A DNA stretch of 64,000 nt. Origin: Isoetes taiwanensis. Its lineage: Eukaryota > Streptophyta > Lycopodiopsida > Isoetales > Isoetaceae. Below are positions 1 to 14,000 of this stretch, one piece after another (position 1 is the first letter of the stretch; every line of letters begins with the position of its first letter). The DNA lies in the NCBI GenBank assembly GCA_021234155.1, contig JAJEKV010000557.1, positions 62,001 through 126,000 of the forward strand, written 5' to 3'. The notes under the pieces were generated by a model. It was not told where the DNA came from, ran no database searches, and was given only the letters and a program-made list of their open reading frames with translations. A program made the translations under genes and the position numbers.

Positions 1-946
1 ACATGCGGTATCTTAATCTCAATATGTAAATCGTTAGTCTTTGTTGTGAAGTGCGGATCTGGTGCAGTCCATTATCTACGTAAATTGCTCGATATTATTA
101 AGTGAAGCATAGGCGGTTACTAAAAACAGGTATAGAGTTCTCATAATTCTTCATGTGTATGAGGAGCTAACAAGGATAATGGCCCAGTGAGCTTTCTGCA
201 TTGAATCCATATCGAATTTCCCAAGCTTATGATTTATGATCCTTTATCAAGCTAATGTACCATCAGGCGGCAATTATAGACACTCTTCACCTATTTCAGT
301 TGTTCTTGAGGCAAGTTGTGTGATTTGGTAGGAAGTTGTCCAATGGATCTTGATGATCTCGGGGATTTGAGAGATGTCAAATGCACCTACGGTAGCACCG
401 GATGACCTTCTAAAATCTCTATATTGATTGCACGATGTACAGTGAAAGGCGAGAAAAAGCGATATGTAGCTTCCTTAGAGCCCTTATCTTTATAGGTTAT
501 ATCAAGAAAGGGCGTCTATATAACATGAAACATGTGACAAGCGAGGTTTGCAAATTAGATAGAGATGTGAAAAACAAGGAAATCTACGTTTCCTTCATGA
601 TATGAAAATGTATTATTTGTATTATGTTGGTTCTCTTTTTGGCGGTTGTTGAAAGGAAGCAATTGTCGGTCCAACACTATGCATATGCTATCATTTTGGT
701 TGCGGGGATCACGAGAAACTATGTGCGAATCATACTTAGTTACCCCTCCTATAAGGTATATGCATGAGCTGTGAATTTTTTGTACTACATCATTTTTGTG
801 CAAGTATATTATTCTTAAAAACAACTAGCCAATGACACTACCATCACAAATCAATAAGTGCAGCTCCAACATCATAGCCACATGGGCCAAGAATTAACGT
901 GTAGAGCACCAGTTCGTATATATTCAAGCACCCCATCCTATATTGA

Positions 947-1048
947 TATCTTCATTTGCATGATCACACCTTAGATTTGCATCTGTTCAAAATACAAGAT
1001 ATCATTTGCATGATCACACCTTAGATTTGCATCTGTTCAAAATACAAT
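947..1048. repeat. Tandem duplication, 51-bp unit
   Basis: Two adjacent, nearly identical copies (947-997 and 998-1048) share the core CATTTGCATGATCACACC and run on to a shared CTGTTCAAAATACAA. They differ by a few bases near the start. This looks like a recent replication-slippage duplication. Confidence 0.85.
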
Positions 1049-1122
1049 ACTATATGGGCGACAACTTTCAATTTGATTAGGCTATATATGTGATGGCGGG
1101 TTATTACCGCGGTACATGGGGT

Positions 1123-1377
1123 TGTGAATAATCCAAAATTCGATGTAGTAGTAGTGTAACATAAAACAATTGAAATCAATAATTTACTTATGCAATGAAG
1201 CTTTTGTTATAGATTTAGAACAGTGGAATGTCTCATTTAAGACAATCCAAAGGCAATGTGAATAATCCAAAATTCGATGTAGTAGTGTAACATAAAACGA
1301 TTGAAATCAATAATTTACCCATGCAACGAAACTTTTGTTATAGATTTAGAACAGTGGAATGTCTCAATCCAAAGGTG
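1123..1377. repeat. Tandem duplication, about 135-bp unit
   Basis: The block starting GTGAATAATCCAAAATTCG occurs at 1123 and again at 1258. Both copies continue through TTTTGTTATAGATTTAGAAC to a shared AATCCAAAGG. The second copy lacks 'tag' in a GTAGTAG run and about 10 bases near its end. No coding potential is visible. Confidence 0.85.
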
Positions 1378-2000
1378 AGCCAAATTCAAATTGATTTCAA
1401 CTATGGCTATGGCTTTGCATTCAAGCTTTATTCTTTTTAAATAAGTACACACCAAGGGCATGCTAAAGAGGATGTTAGTAAAATTTGTTGTCAATATCAT
1501 ATGTCCTTGAAGGGGATAAAAGAGGACCAATTATGCTTAAAAGCAAATTGTGGGAAGCAAAAGGTCTAACACAAATTGAACAAAAATCATACATGTTATA
1601 TACATGGAAAAAAAGGTGCCTTTGAGATTGCTTGGAGTTCTTCAAACCATTAGCTATATCTTGTAGCCTTTTTTTTTTTTTTTTTGCTAAAGATTTTATT
1701 TTGCAAGGAATGCTCTTTTCAAGAGTTTGTTTTAAGGAGACTAACATTATATATCCATGCTACTTTCGACCTTTTTTTTTTTTTATTTTGCCAAGAAACC
1801 AAGAATTACACACATATCATTGACAAATGTACTTAAAAGCACATGTGCTTCAATCTAGGGTTGTGAATGTTTGAAATCTACAATTTATGATATGACGTCT
1901 TGCTCTTAATGCATAACAATAGCATTTACAATGTGCAATAGTTTGAGCTATTTTAAAATTTTCCAGCGGAAGCCCTTGACCTTGGCCCAGGCACTTTCTA

Positions 2001-5000
2001 ATAATCACATAAAAGCGACTTCTTTATTTTCTCATGCGAGTGGGGTTAGCATTTTTGTCCCTTGTTTAGTAGCTTCTTGCACATCCGGTTCCATGGTAAT
2101 TTTAGCGTTATCTGGATTTAAACCCAATTTTGACGGCATTTTGCAAAAAGGACAAGTTCTATTGAATTATGGACTAGTAATTTGGTCTTAAAGCCGTCTT
2201 TGGACGAACATTACTAATTGATGAAACTTCGTGATCGAAATCTTGCTTTTACAATGTGCACATGCATTTTATACAAGTAGGAATCTTTCATCATTGGATG
2301 TACCACATTAAGGCGTCCGTAACCACGGGCGGTTGAAGTTCTCGTGGTCAGATAACTTAAAGGAGGGTCCTTATTTTTTGTACATTGGCGTGGCGTTTTG
2401 TTTGAGGTGAAGACAATGCCCCTACTTTTGCTAGAACCAACAAGGAGTTGCAATTCACAAAGATGTGTTGTTTTAATTTTGTTATCCACGAAACAAGCGA
2501 TAAAAACACTATAAGTCGAAGATCGAACTCGTTTGATATGACCTTCTTGCCGTTGAAAAGGTCTTAGTCTCCTCTATCGCAAAAGCGGTGAAATTTTCTC
2601 ATTTTATGAGCGGAAAAAGTTATTTCCATTATGGCAAAACACCTGCGCCTCCGGATGCATTGGCGTAATTTTCCCAATACGAGGGAGGCACTTGGGTAAA
2701 TTTCCTTGGGAATTAGCTTCGTGCGGTTCAAGATCCTTGTGTTTCTAAACCACGGCTCTGCGAGGAAGGGTTGGCTTGCATTAGGTCAGCTTGCTCTTAG
2801 TGATCTCTTATGGTTCATCCTCTAATTCCACATGCATAGCATACAAAGACAAGTCGTGCCCCCCCTCCATTCGGGCCATGCAAGTGAATGCATGCATGTG
2901 TGGATGCTTTCGAGTGCATGGTGCACACTTGCATGGTATACCTATGTGAGCATCATCATTTGCATGCTAATCTAAACGCAAGTGGTGTCCATATAATGGC
3001 CTATTGCCATGGCGTGCTTAGTAGCGACAATGTGAGCGGATGGCATTGTTTCTCGCATTGCTTGCAGCCATGTTCGCCACCCTCTTGGTTCGGTTTCTTC
3101 TTCCGATGTGTTGGTATTGAGAGGCATGAGGCATTAGAGTTTGACTTCGTCGTTGGTGTGTGCTGGAAAGGTCTCATCCCTGTCGAGGGAATCCATGAGG
3201 CGTGAACAAAGCTGAGGAGAATTTTCGATCTCGAGAGTTTGGTTCAATCGCATCGAGGGAGAGCCAGCGAGGCGAGAGACATTTTGGAGATGCAATGGAG
3301 GCGAGGGAGAAGATATGAACATGGGAGGCAAGAAGACAATCTTGATGTTTTACCCACGAAGAAGATAGAGTCGGGCAAAGAAATGAGGAGCACTAAAGAT
3401 TGATCAGCTCTCAAGAAGGGAAGATAGGGAGCGTGGGGAGCATTTGGGTTATGACATGATTAACCGACACGGTATGAGAGAAAAATGACCAGAGAGGATG
3501 GAGGAGCTAGTCTTTGGGGAGAGAGATGGCGGGGAGGGAATGGAAGGAGCGATTACTAGGGACTTTGAAAGTCGAAAGTGGAAAGGGACACTAGAAAGAG
3601 GTGAAGCGCCAAGATCGAGAGGAGGATGGGGCGATGCCCAAGCGAGCGAGAGAAGGAGAAGCGAATCTGAGCGAGGAGAGGAGGGCAAGAAGGATCGGCC
3701 CTTGCTAGTGGCATAGAAATTGCATTGTTCCATGGCATAGGGCCAAATGTAATAGAACAACGGATCATAATCACATAAAAGCGACTTCTTTTTTTTTTCT
3801 CATGCGATTGGGGTTCGCATTTGTCCTTTGTTTAGTAGCTTCTTGCACATCGGTTCCATGGCAATTTTAATGTTATCGGATTTAAACCCAATTTTCTGAC
3901 GACGACTGCAAAAAGGACAAGTTCTATTGAATTATGGACTAGTAATTTGGTCTTAAAGTCGTCTTTGGGCCGAACATTACTAATTGATGAAACTTCGTGA
4001 TCGAGAAATCTTGCTTTTACAATGTGCACATGCATTTTATACAAGTAGGAATCTTTCATCATTGGATGTACCACATTAAGGCGTCCGGCTTACACGGGCG
4101 GTTGAAGTTCTCGTGGTCAGATAACTTAAAGGAGGGTCCTTATTTTTTGTACATTGGCGTGGCGTTTTGTTTGAGGTAGACAATGCCCCTACTTTTGCTA
4201 GAACCAACAAGGAGTTGCAATTCACAAAGATGTGTTGTTTTAATTTTGTTATCCGCGAAACAAGCGATAAAAACACTATAAGTCGAAGATCAAACTCCGT
4301 TTGATATGACCCTTCTTGCCGTTGAAAGGTCTTAGTCTCCTCTATCGTAAAAGCGGTGAAATTTTTCTCATTTTATGAGCCAGAAAAAAGTTATTTCCAT
4401 TATGGCAAAACACCTGCGCCTCGGATGCATTGGCGTAATTTTTTCCCAATCGGAGAGGCACTTGGGTAAATTTCCTTGGGAATTAGCTTCGTCGCGGTTC
4501 AAGATCCTTGTGTTTCTAAACCACAGCTCTGCGAGGAAGGGTTGGCTTGCATTAGGTCTGCTTGCTCTTAGTGATCTCTTATGGTTCATCCTCTAATTCC
4601 ACATGCATAGCACAAAGACAAGTCGTGCCCCCCCCTCCATTCGGCCATGCAAGTGAATGCATGCATGTGTGGATGCTTTCGAGTGCATGGTGCACACTTG
4701 CATGGTATACCTATGTGAGCATCATCATTTGCATGCTAATCTAAACCGCAAGTGGTGTCCATATAATGGCCTATTGCCATGGCGTGCTTAGTAGCGACAA
4801 TGTGAGCGGATGGCATTGTTTTCGCATTGCTTGCAGCCATGTTCGCCACCCTCTTGGTTCGGTTTCTTCTTCGATGTGTTGGTATTGAGAGGCCGCGAGG
4901 CATTAGAGTTTGACTTCGTCGTTGGTGTGTCGGAAAGGTCTCATCCCTGTCGAGGGAATCCATGAGGCGTGAACAAAGCGAGGAGGGTACTTTTCGATCT

Positions 5001-8000
5001 CGAGAGTTTGGTTCAATCGCATCGGGGGAGCCAGCGAGGCGAGAGACATTTGGAGATGCAATGGAGGCGAGGAGAAGATATGAACATGGGAGGCAAAGAA
5101 GACAATCTTGATGTTTTGCCCACGAAGAAGATAGAGTCGAGGCAAAAGAAATGAGGAGCACTATGAGATTGATCAGCTCTCAAGAAGGGAAGATAGGGAG
5201 CGTGGGAGCATTTGGGTTATGACATGATTATCTACACGGTATGAGAGAGAGAGAAATGACCCATAAGAGAGGATGGAAGGAGCTAGTCTTTGGGGAGAGA
5301 GATGGCGGGGAGGGAATGGAAGGCATTTTACTAGGGACTTTGAAAGTCGAGAAGTGGAAAGGGACACTAGAAGAGGTGAGCCAAGATCGAGGAGGAGGAT
5401 GGGGCGTGAAGCGGCGAGAGAGAAGGGGGAGGCGAATCTGACGAGGAGAGGAGGGCAAGAAGGATCGGCCCTTGCTAGTGGCATAAATTGCATTGTTCCA
5501 TGGCATAGGGCCAAATGTAATAGAACAACGGATCATAATCACATAAAAGCGACTTCTTTATTTTCTCATGCGATTGGGGTTCGCATTTGTCCTTTGTTTA
5601 GTAGCTTCTTGCACATCGGTTCCATGGTAATTTTAATGTTATCACGGATTTAAACCCAATTTTCACGACGACGCAAAAAGGACAAGTTCTATTGAATTAT
5701 GGACTAGTAATTTGGTCTTAAAAAGTCGTCTTTTGAACGAACATTACTAATTGATGAAACTTCGTGATCGAGAAATCTTGCTTTTACAATGTGCACATGC
5801 ATTTTATACAAGTAGGAATCTTTCATCATTGGATGTACCACATTAAGGCGTCCAAAACTTACGGGCGGATTGAAGTTCTCGTGGTCAGATAACTTAAAGG
5901 AGGGTCCTTATTTTTGTACATTGGCGTGGCGTTTTGTTTGAGGTAGACAATGCCCCTACTTTTGCTAGAACCAACAAGGAGTTGCAATTCACAAAAGATG
6001 TGTTGTTTTAATTTTGTTATCCACGAAACAAGCGATAAAACACTATAAGTCGAAGATCAAACTCCGTTTGATATGACCTTCTTGCCGTTGAAAAGGTCTT
6101 AGTCTCCTCTATCGTAAAAAGCGGCGAAATTTTCTCATTTTATGAGCGGAAAAAGTTATTTCCATTATGGCAAAACACCTGCGCCTCCGGATGCATTGGC
6201 GTAATTTTCCCAATACGGAGAGGCACTTGGGTAAATTTCCTTGGGAATTAGCTCGTCGTGCGGTTCAAGATCACCGTGTTTCTAAACCACAGCTCTGTGA
6301 GGAAGGGTTGGCTTGCATTAGGTCTGCTTGCTCTTAGTGATCTCTTATGGTTCATCCTCTAATTCCACATGCATAGCGCAAAAGACAAGTCGTGCCCCCC
6401 TCCATTCGCGCCATGCAAGTGAATGCATGCATGTGTGGATGCTTTCGAGTGCATGGTGCACACTTGCATGGTATACCTATGTGAGCATCATCATTTGCAT
6501 GCTAATCTAAACCGCAAAAGTGGTGTCCATATAATGGCCTATTGCCATGGCGTGCTTAGTAGCGACAAGATGAGCGGATGGCATTGTTTCTCGCATTGCT
6601 TGCAGCCATGTTCGCCACCCTCTTGGTTCCGGTTTCTTCTTCCGATGTGTTGGTATTGAGAGGCATGAGGCATTAGAGTTCGACTTCGTCGTTGGTGTGT
6701 AACGGAAAGGTCATCCCCGCCGAGGAATCCATGAGCGTGAACAAAGCGAGGAGAATTTTCGATCTCGAGTTTGGTTCAATCGCATCGGGGAGAGCCAGCG
6801 AGGCGAGACATTTTGGAGATGCAATGGAGGCGAGGAAGATATGAACATGGGAGGCAAGAAGACAATCTTGATGTTTTGCCGCGAAGAAGAAGATAGAAGT
6901 CGGGGCAAAGAAATGAGGGAGCACTATGAGATTGATCAGCTCTCAAGAAGGGGAAGATAGGAGCATTAGGGGAACATTTGGGTTATGACATGATTGCCGA
7001 CACAGGAGAGAAGAAATGACCCGGAAGAGGATGGAAGGAGCTAGTCTGGGGGGAGAGATGGCGGGAGGGAATGGAAGGAGCCAGTACTAGGGACTTTGAA
7101 AGTCGAAAGTGGAAAGGGACACTAGAAGAGGTGAGCGCCAAAGATCGAGAGGAGGATGGGACGTGAAGCCCGCCGAGAGGAAGGAAGCGAATCTGAGCGA
7201 GGGAGAGGAGGGCAAGAAGGATGCGGCCCTTGCTAGTGGCATAGAAATTGCATTGTTCCATGGCATAGGGCCAAATGTAATAGAACAACGGATCATAATC
7301 ACATAAAACGACTTCTTTATTTTCTCATGCAGTGGGGTTCGCATTTGTCCTTTGTTTAGTAGCTTCTTGCACATCGGTTCCATGGTAATTTTAACGTTAT
7401 CTGGATTTAAACCCAATTTTACGACGACTGCAAAAAAGGACAAGTTCTATTGAATTATGGACTAGTAATTTGGTCTTAAAGTCGTCTTTGGACGAACATT
7501 ACTAATTGATGAAACTCGTGATCCAGAAATCTTGCTTTTACAATGTGCACATGCATTTTATACAAGTAGGAATCTTTCATCATTGGATGTACCACATTAA
7601 GGCGTCCGGTAATTACGGGCAGTTGAAGTTCTCGTGGTCGATAACTTAAAGGAGGGTCCTTATTTTTGTACATTGGCGTGGCGTTTTGTTTTGAGGTAGA
7701 CAATGCCCCTACTTTTTGCTAGAACCAACAAGGAGTTGCAATTCACAAAGATGTGTTGTTTTAATTTTGTTATCCACGAAACAAACGATAAAAACACTAT
7801 AAGTCGAAGATCCAAACTCCGTTTGATATGACCTTACTGCCGTTGAAAAGGTCTTAGTCTCCTCTATCTGTAAAACGGGCGAAATTTTCTCATTTTATGA
7901 GCGAGGAAAAAGTTATTTCCATTATGGCAAAACACCTGCCTCGGATGCATTGGCGTAATTTTTCCCAATCTGGAGGCACTTGGGTAAATTTCCTTGGGAA

Positions 8001-11000
8001 TTGCTTCGTGCGGTTCAAGATCTTTGTGTTTCTAAACCCGGCTCACTGCGAGGAAGGGTTGGCTTGCATTAGGTCTGCTTGCTCTTAGTGATCTCTTATG
8101 GTTCATCCTCTAATTCCACATGCATAGCGCACAAAGACAAGTCGTGCCCCCCTCCATTCGCGCCATGCAAGTGAATGCATGCATGTGTGGATGCTTTCGA
8201 GTGCATGGTGCACACTTGCATGGTATACCTATGTGAGCATCATCATTTGCATGCTAATCTAAACGCCAAGTGGTGTCCATATAATGGCCTATTGCCATGG
8301 CGTGCTTAGTAGCGACAAGATGAGCGGATGGCATTGTTTCTCGCATTGCTTGCAGCCATGTTAAGCCACCCTCTTGGTTCGGTTTCTTCTTCCGATGTGT
8401 TGGTATTGAGAGGCCGCGAGGCATTAGAGTTTGACTTCGTCGTTGGTGTGTGCGGAAGGTCTCATCCCACTGCCGAGGGGAATCCCGGGCGTGAACAAAC
8501 GAGGAGAATTTTCGATCTCGAGAGTTTGGTTCAATCGCATCGAGGGAGAGCCAGCCGGCGAGAGACATTTTGGAGATGCAATGGAGGCGAGGAGAAGATA
8601 TGAACATGGGAGGCAAGAAGACAATCTTGATGTTTTGCCACGAAGAGAAGATAGAGTCGGGCAAAGAAATGAGGAGCACTATGAGATTGATCAGCTCTCA
8701 AGAAGGGAAGATAGGGAGCGTGGGGAGCATTTGGGTTATGACATGATTATCGACACCCGGTATGAGAGAGAGAAATGACCGAGAGAGGATGGAGAGGAGC
8801 TAGTCTTTGGGGGAGAGATGGCGGGGAGGGAATGGAGAGGGCGATTACTAGGGACTTTGAAAGTCGAGAAGTGGAAAGGGACACTAGAAGGTGAGCGCCC
8901 AAGATCGAGAGAGGAGGATGGGGCGTGAAGCCCAGGCGAGAGAAGGGAGAGCGAATCTGAGCCGCGAGGAGAGGAGGGCAAGAAGGATCACGGCCCTTGC
9001 TAGTGGCATAGAAATTGCATTGTTCCATGGCATAGGGCCAAATGTAATAGAACAACGGATCATAATCACATAAAAGCGACTTCTTTATTTTCTCATGCGA
9101 TTGGGGTTCGCATTTGTCCTTTGTTTAGTAGCTTCTTGCACATCGGTTCCATGGTAATTTTAATGTTATCGGATTTAAACCCAATTTTACGACGGCGCAA
9201 AAAAGGACAAGTTCTATTGAATTATGGACTAGTAATTTGGTCTTAAAAGTCGTCTTTGAATGAACATTACTAATTGATGAAACTTCGTGATCGAAATCTT
9301 GCTTTTACAATGTGCACATGCATTTTATACAAGTAGGAATCTTTCATCATTGGATGTACCACATTAAGGCGTCCGGCTTACGGGCGAGTTGAAGTTCTCG
9401 TGGTCGATAACTTAAAGGAGGGTCCTTATTTTTGTACATTGGCGTGGCGTTTTGTTTGAGGTAGACAATGCCCCTACTTTTGCTAGAACCAACAAGGAGT
9501 TGCAATTCACAAAGATGTGTTGTTTTAATTTTGTTATCCGCGAAACAAGCGATAAAAACACTATAAGTCGAAGATCAAACTCGTTTGATATGACTTCTTG
9601 CCGTTGAAAAGGTCTTAGTCTCCTCTATCTGTAAAACGGGCGAAATTTTCTCATTTTATGAGCCAGAAAAAAGTTATTTCCATTATGGCAAAACACCTCG
9701 CCTCGGATGCGTTCGCGTAATTTTCCCAATACGGAGAGGCACTTGGGTAAATTTCCTTCGGAATTAGCTCGTGCGGTTCAAGATCACTGTGTTTCTAAAC
9801 CACGGCTATTTTGAGGAAGGGTTGGCTTGCATTAGGTCTGCTTGCTCTTAGTGATCTCTTATGGTTCATCCTCTAATTCCACATGCATAGCGCACAAAGA
9901 CAAGTCGTGCCCCCCTCCATTCGGCGCCATGCAAGTGAATGCATGCATGTGGATGCTTTCGAGTGCATGGTGCACACTTGCATGGTATACCTATGTGAGC
10001 ATCATCATTTGCATGCTAATCTAAACCGCAAGTGGTGTCCATATAATGGCCTATTGCCATGGCGTGCTTAGTAGCGACAATGTGAGCCGGATGGCATTGT
10101 TTCTCGCATTGCTTGCAGCCATGTTCGCCACCCTCTTGGTTCCGGTTTCTTCTTCCGATGTGTTGGTATTGAGAGAATCTTTGAGGCATTAGAGTTTGAC
10201 TTCGTCGTTGGTGTGTCTGGAAAGGTCTCATCCCCTGTCCCGGGGAATCCTCTGACGTGAACAAACCGAGGAGGGTACTTTCGATCTCGAGAGTTTGGTT
10301 CAATCGCATCCAGGGAGAGCCAGCGAGGCGAGAGACATTTTGGAGATGCAATGGAGGCGAGGAGAAGATATGAACATGGGAGGCAAGAAGACAATCTTGA
10401 TGTTTTGCCACGAAGAGAAGATAGAGTCAGGCAAAGAAATGAGGGAGCACTATGAGATTGATCAGCTCTCAAGAAGGGAAGATAGGGAGCGTGGGGAGCA
10501 TTTGGGTTATGACATGATTGTCGACACCAGTATGAGAGAGAGAAATGACCGGAGAGGATGGAGAGGAGCTAGTCTTTGGGGAGAGAGATGGCGGGGAGGG
10601 AATGGAGAGGAGCGATTACTAGGGACTTTGAAAGTCGAGAAGTGGAAAGGGACACTAGAAGAGGTGAGCGCCAAGATCGGAGAGGAGGATGGGGCGTGAA
10701 GCCAGCGAGGAGAAGGGAGGAGCGAATCTGAGCGAGGAGAGGGAGGGCAAGAAGGATCGGCCCTTGCTAGTGGCATAGAAATTGCATTGTTCCATGGCAT
10801 AGGGCCAAATGTAATAGAACAACGGATCATAATCATAAAAGCGACTTCTTTATTTTCTCATGCAATTGGGGTTCGCATTTGTCCTTTGTTTAGTAGCTTC
10901 TTGCACATCGGTTCCATGGCAATTTTAATGTTATCCGGATTTAAACCCAATTTTACGGCAGCCATTTTGCAAAAAGGACAAGTTCTATTGAATTATGGAC

Positions 11001-14000
11001 TAGTAATTTGGTCTTAAAAGTCGTCTTTGGACCCGAACATTACTAATTGATGAAACTTCGTGATCCGAAATCTTGCTTTTACAATGTGCACATGCATTTT
11101 ATACAAGTAGGAATCTTTCATCATTGGATGTACCACATTAAGGCGTCCGGCTTACGGGCGGTTGAAGTTCTCGTGGTCCGATAACTTAAAGGAGGGTCCT
11201 TATTTTTGTACATTGGCGTGGCGTTTTTGTTTGAGGTAGACAATGCCCCTACTTTTGCTAGAACCAACAAGGAGTTGCAATTCACAAAGATGTGTTGTTT
11301 TAATTTTGTTATCCACGAAACAAACGATAAAAACACTATAAGTCGAAGATCCAAACTCCGTTTGATATGACCTTACTGCCGTTGAAAAGGTCTTAGTCTC
11401 CTCTATCTGTAAAACGGGCGAAATTTTCTCATTTTATGAGCCAGAAAAAAGTTATTTCCATTATGGCAAAACACCTCGCCTCGGATGCATTCGCGTAATT
11501 TTCCCAATACGTAGAGGCACTTGGGTAAATTTCCTTGGGAATTAGCTCGTGCGGTTCAAGATCACTGTGTTTCTAAACCCTGGCTACGCGAGGAAGGGTT
11601 GGCTTGCATTAGGTCTGCTTGCTCTTAGTGATCTCTTATGGTTCATCCTCTAATTCCACATGCATAACGCACAAAGACAAGTCGTGCCCCCCCTCCATTC
11701 GTGGATGCTCGAGTGCATGGTGCACACTTGCATGGTATACCTATGTGAGCATCATCATTTGCATGCTAATCTAAACGCGCAAGTGGTGTCCATATAATGG
11801 CCTATTGCCATGGCGTGCTTGGTAGCGACAAGATGAGCGGATGGCATTGTTTCTCGCATTGCTTGCAGCCATGTTCGCCACCCTCTTGGTTCCAGTTTCT
11901 TCTTCCGATGTGTTGGTATTGAGAGGCCGCGAGGCATTAGAGTCTGACTCGTCGTTGGTGTGTCTGGAAAGGTCTCGTCCCCTGTCGAGGGAATCCCGCA
12001 GACGTGAACAAACTGAGGAGGGTACTCGATCTCGAGAGTTTGGTTCAATCGCATCCAGGGAGAGCCAACGAGGCGAGAGACATTTTGGAGATGCAATGGA
12101 GGCGAGGAGAAGATATGAACATGGGAGGCAAGAAGACAATCTTGATGTTTTGCCACGAAGAGAAGATAGAGTCAGGCAAAGAAATGAGGAGCACTATGAG
12201 ATTGATCAGCTCTCAAGAAGGGAAGATAGGGAACGTGGGGAGCATTTGGGTTATGACATGATTATGCGACACCGGTAGAGAGAGAGAGAAATGACGAGAG
12301 AGGATGGAGAGGAGCTAGTCTTTGGGGAGAGAGATGGCGAGGAGGGAATGGAGAGGAGCGATTACTAGGGACTTTGAAAGTCGAGAAGTGGAAAGGGACA
12401 CTAGAAGAGGTGAATGCCAAGATCCAGAGAGGAGGATGGGACGGGAAGCCCGACGAGAGAGAAGGGAGAGCGAATCTGACGCGAGGAGAGGGGGCAAGAA
12501 GGATGCGGCCCTTGCTAGTGGCATAGAAATTGCATTGTTCCATGGCATAGGGCCAAATGTAATAGAACAACGGATCATAATCACATAAAACGACTTCTTT
12601 ATTTTCTCATGCAGTGGGGTTCGCATTTGTCCTTTGTTTAGTAGCTTCTTGCACATCGGTTCCATGGCAATTTTAATGTTATCTGGATTTAAACCCAATT
12701 TTACGACGACTGCAAAAAAGGACAAGTTCTATTGAATTATGGACTAGTAATTTGGTCTTAAAGTCGTCTTTGGACGAACATTACTAATTGATGAAACTCG
12801 TGATCCGAAATCTTGCTTTTACAATGTGCACATGCATTTTATACAAGTAGGAATCTTTCATCATTGGATGTACCACATTAAGACGTCCGGCGCTTCTGGA
12901 CAGTTGAAGTTCTCGTGGTCCGATAACTTAAAGGAGGGTCCTTATTTTTGTACATTGGCGTGACGTTTTGTTTGAGGTAGACAATGCCCCTACTTTTTGC
13001 TAGAACCAACAAGGAGTTGCAATTCACAAAGATGTGTTGTTTTAATTTTGTTATCCACGAAACAAGCGATAAAAAAACACTATAAGTCGAAGATCCAAAC
13101 TCCGTTTGATATGACCTTACTGCCGTTGAAAAGGTCTTAGTCTCCTCTATATCGTAAAAGCGGCGAGAAATTTTCTCATTTTATGAGCCAGAAAAAGTTA
13201 TTTCCATTATGGCAAAACACCTCGCCCTCCGGATGCATTCGCGTAATTTTCCCAATACGGAGAGGCACTTGGGTAAATTTCCTTGGGAATTAGCTCGTGC
13301 GGTTCAAGATCACTGTGTTTCTAAACCCTGGCTACGCGAGGAAGGGTTGGCTTGCATTAGGTCGGCTTGCTCTTAGTGATCTCTTATGGTTCATCCTCTA
13401 ATTCCACATGCATAACGCACAAAGACAAGTCGTGCCCCCCTCCATTCCGGCGCCATGCAAGTGAATGCATGCATGTGTGGATGCTCGAGTGCATGGTGCA
13501 CACTTGCATGGTATACCTATGTGAGCATCATCATTTGCATGCTAATCTAAACCGCAAGTGGTGTCCATATAATGGCCTATTGCCATGACGTGCTTGGTAG
13601 CGACAATGTGAGCCAGATGGCATTGTTTCTCGCATTGCTTGCAGCCATGTTCGCCACCCTCTTGGTTCCAGTTTCTTCTTCCGATGTGTTGGTATTGAGA
13701 GGCCGCGAGGCATTAGAGTTTGACTCGTCGTTGGTGTGTCTGGAAAGGTCTCATCCCCTGTCGAGGGAATCCCGCAGACGTGAACAAACTGAGGAGGGTA
13801 CTCGATCTCGAGAGTTTGGTTCAATCGCATCCAGGGAGAGCCAACGAGGCGAGAGACATTTTGGAGATGCAATGGAGACGAGGAGAAGATATGAACATGG
13901 GAGGCAAGAAGACAATCTTGATGTTTTGCCACGAAGAGAAGATAGAGTCAGGCAAAGAAATGAGGAGCACTATGAGATTGATCAGCTCTCAAGAAGGGAA

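Larger units (their letters stand above)
1..2000. other. AT-rich region without recognisable genes
   Basis: No reading frame here resembles a known protein. The sequence is AT-rich with poly(T) runs near 1670-1685 and 1770-1782. The only structure I see is two local duplications, listed separately. The macrosatellite begins abruptly at about 2001. Confidence 0.6.
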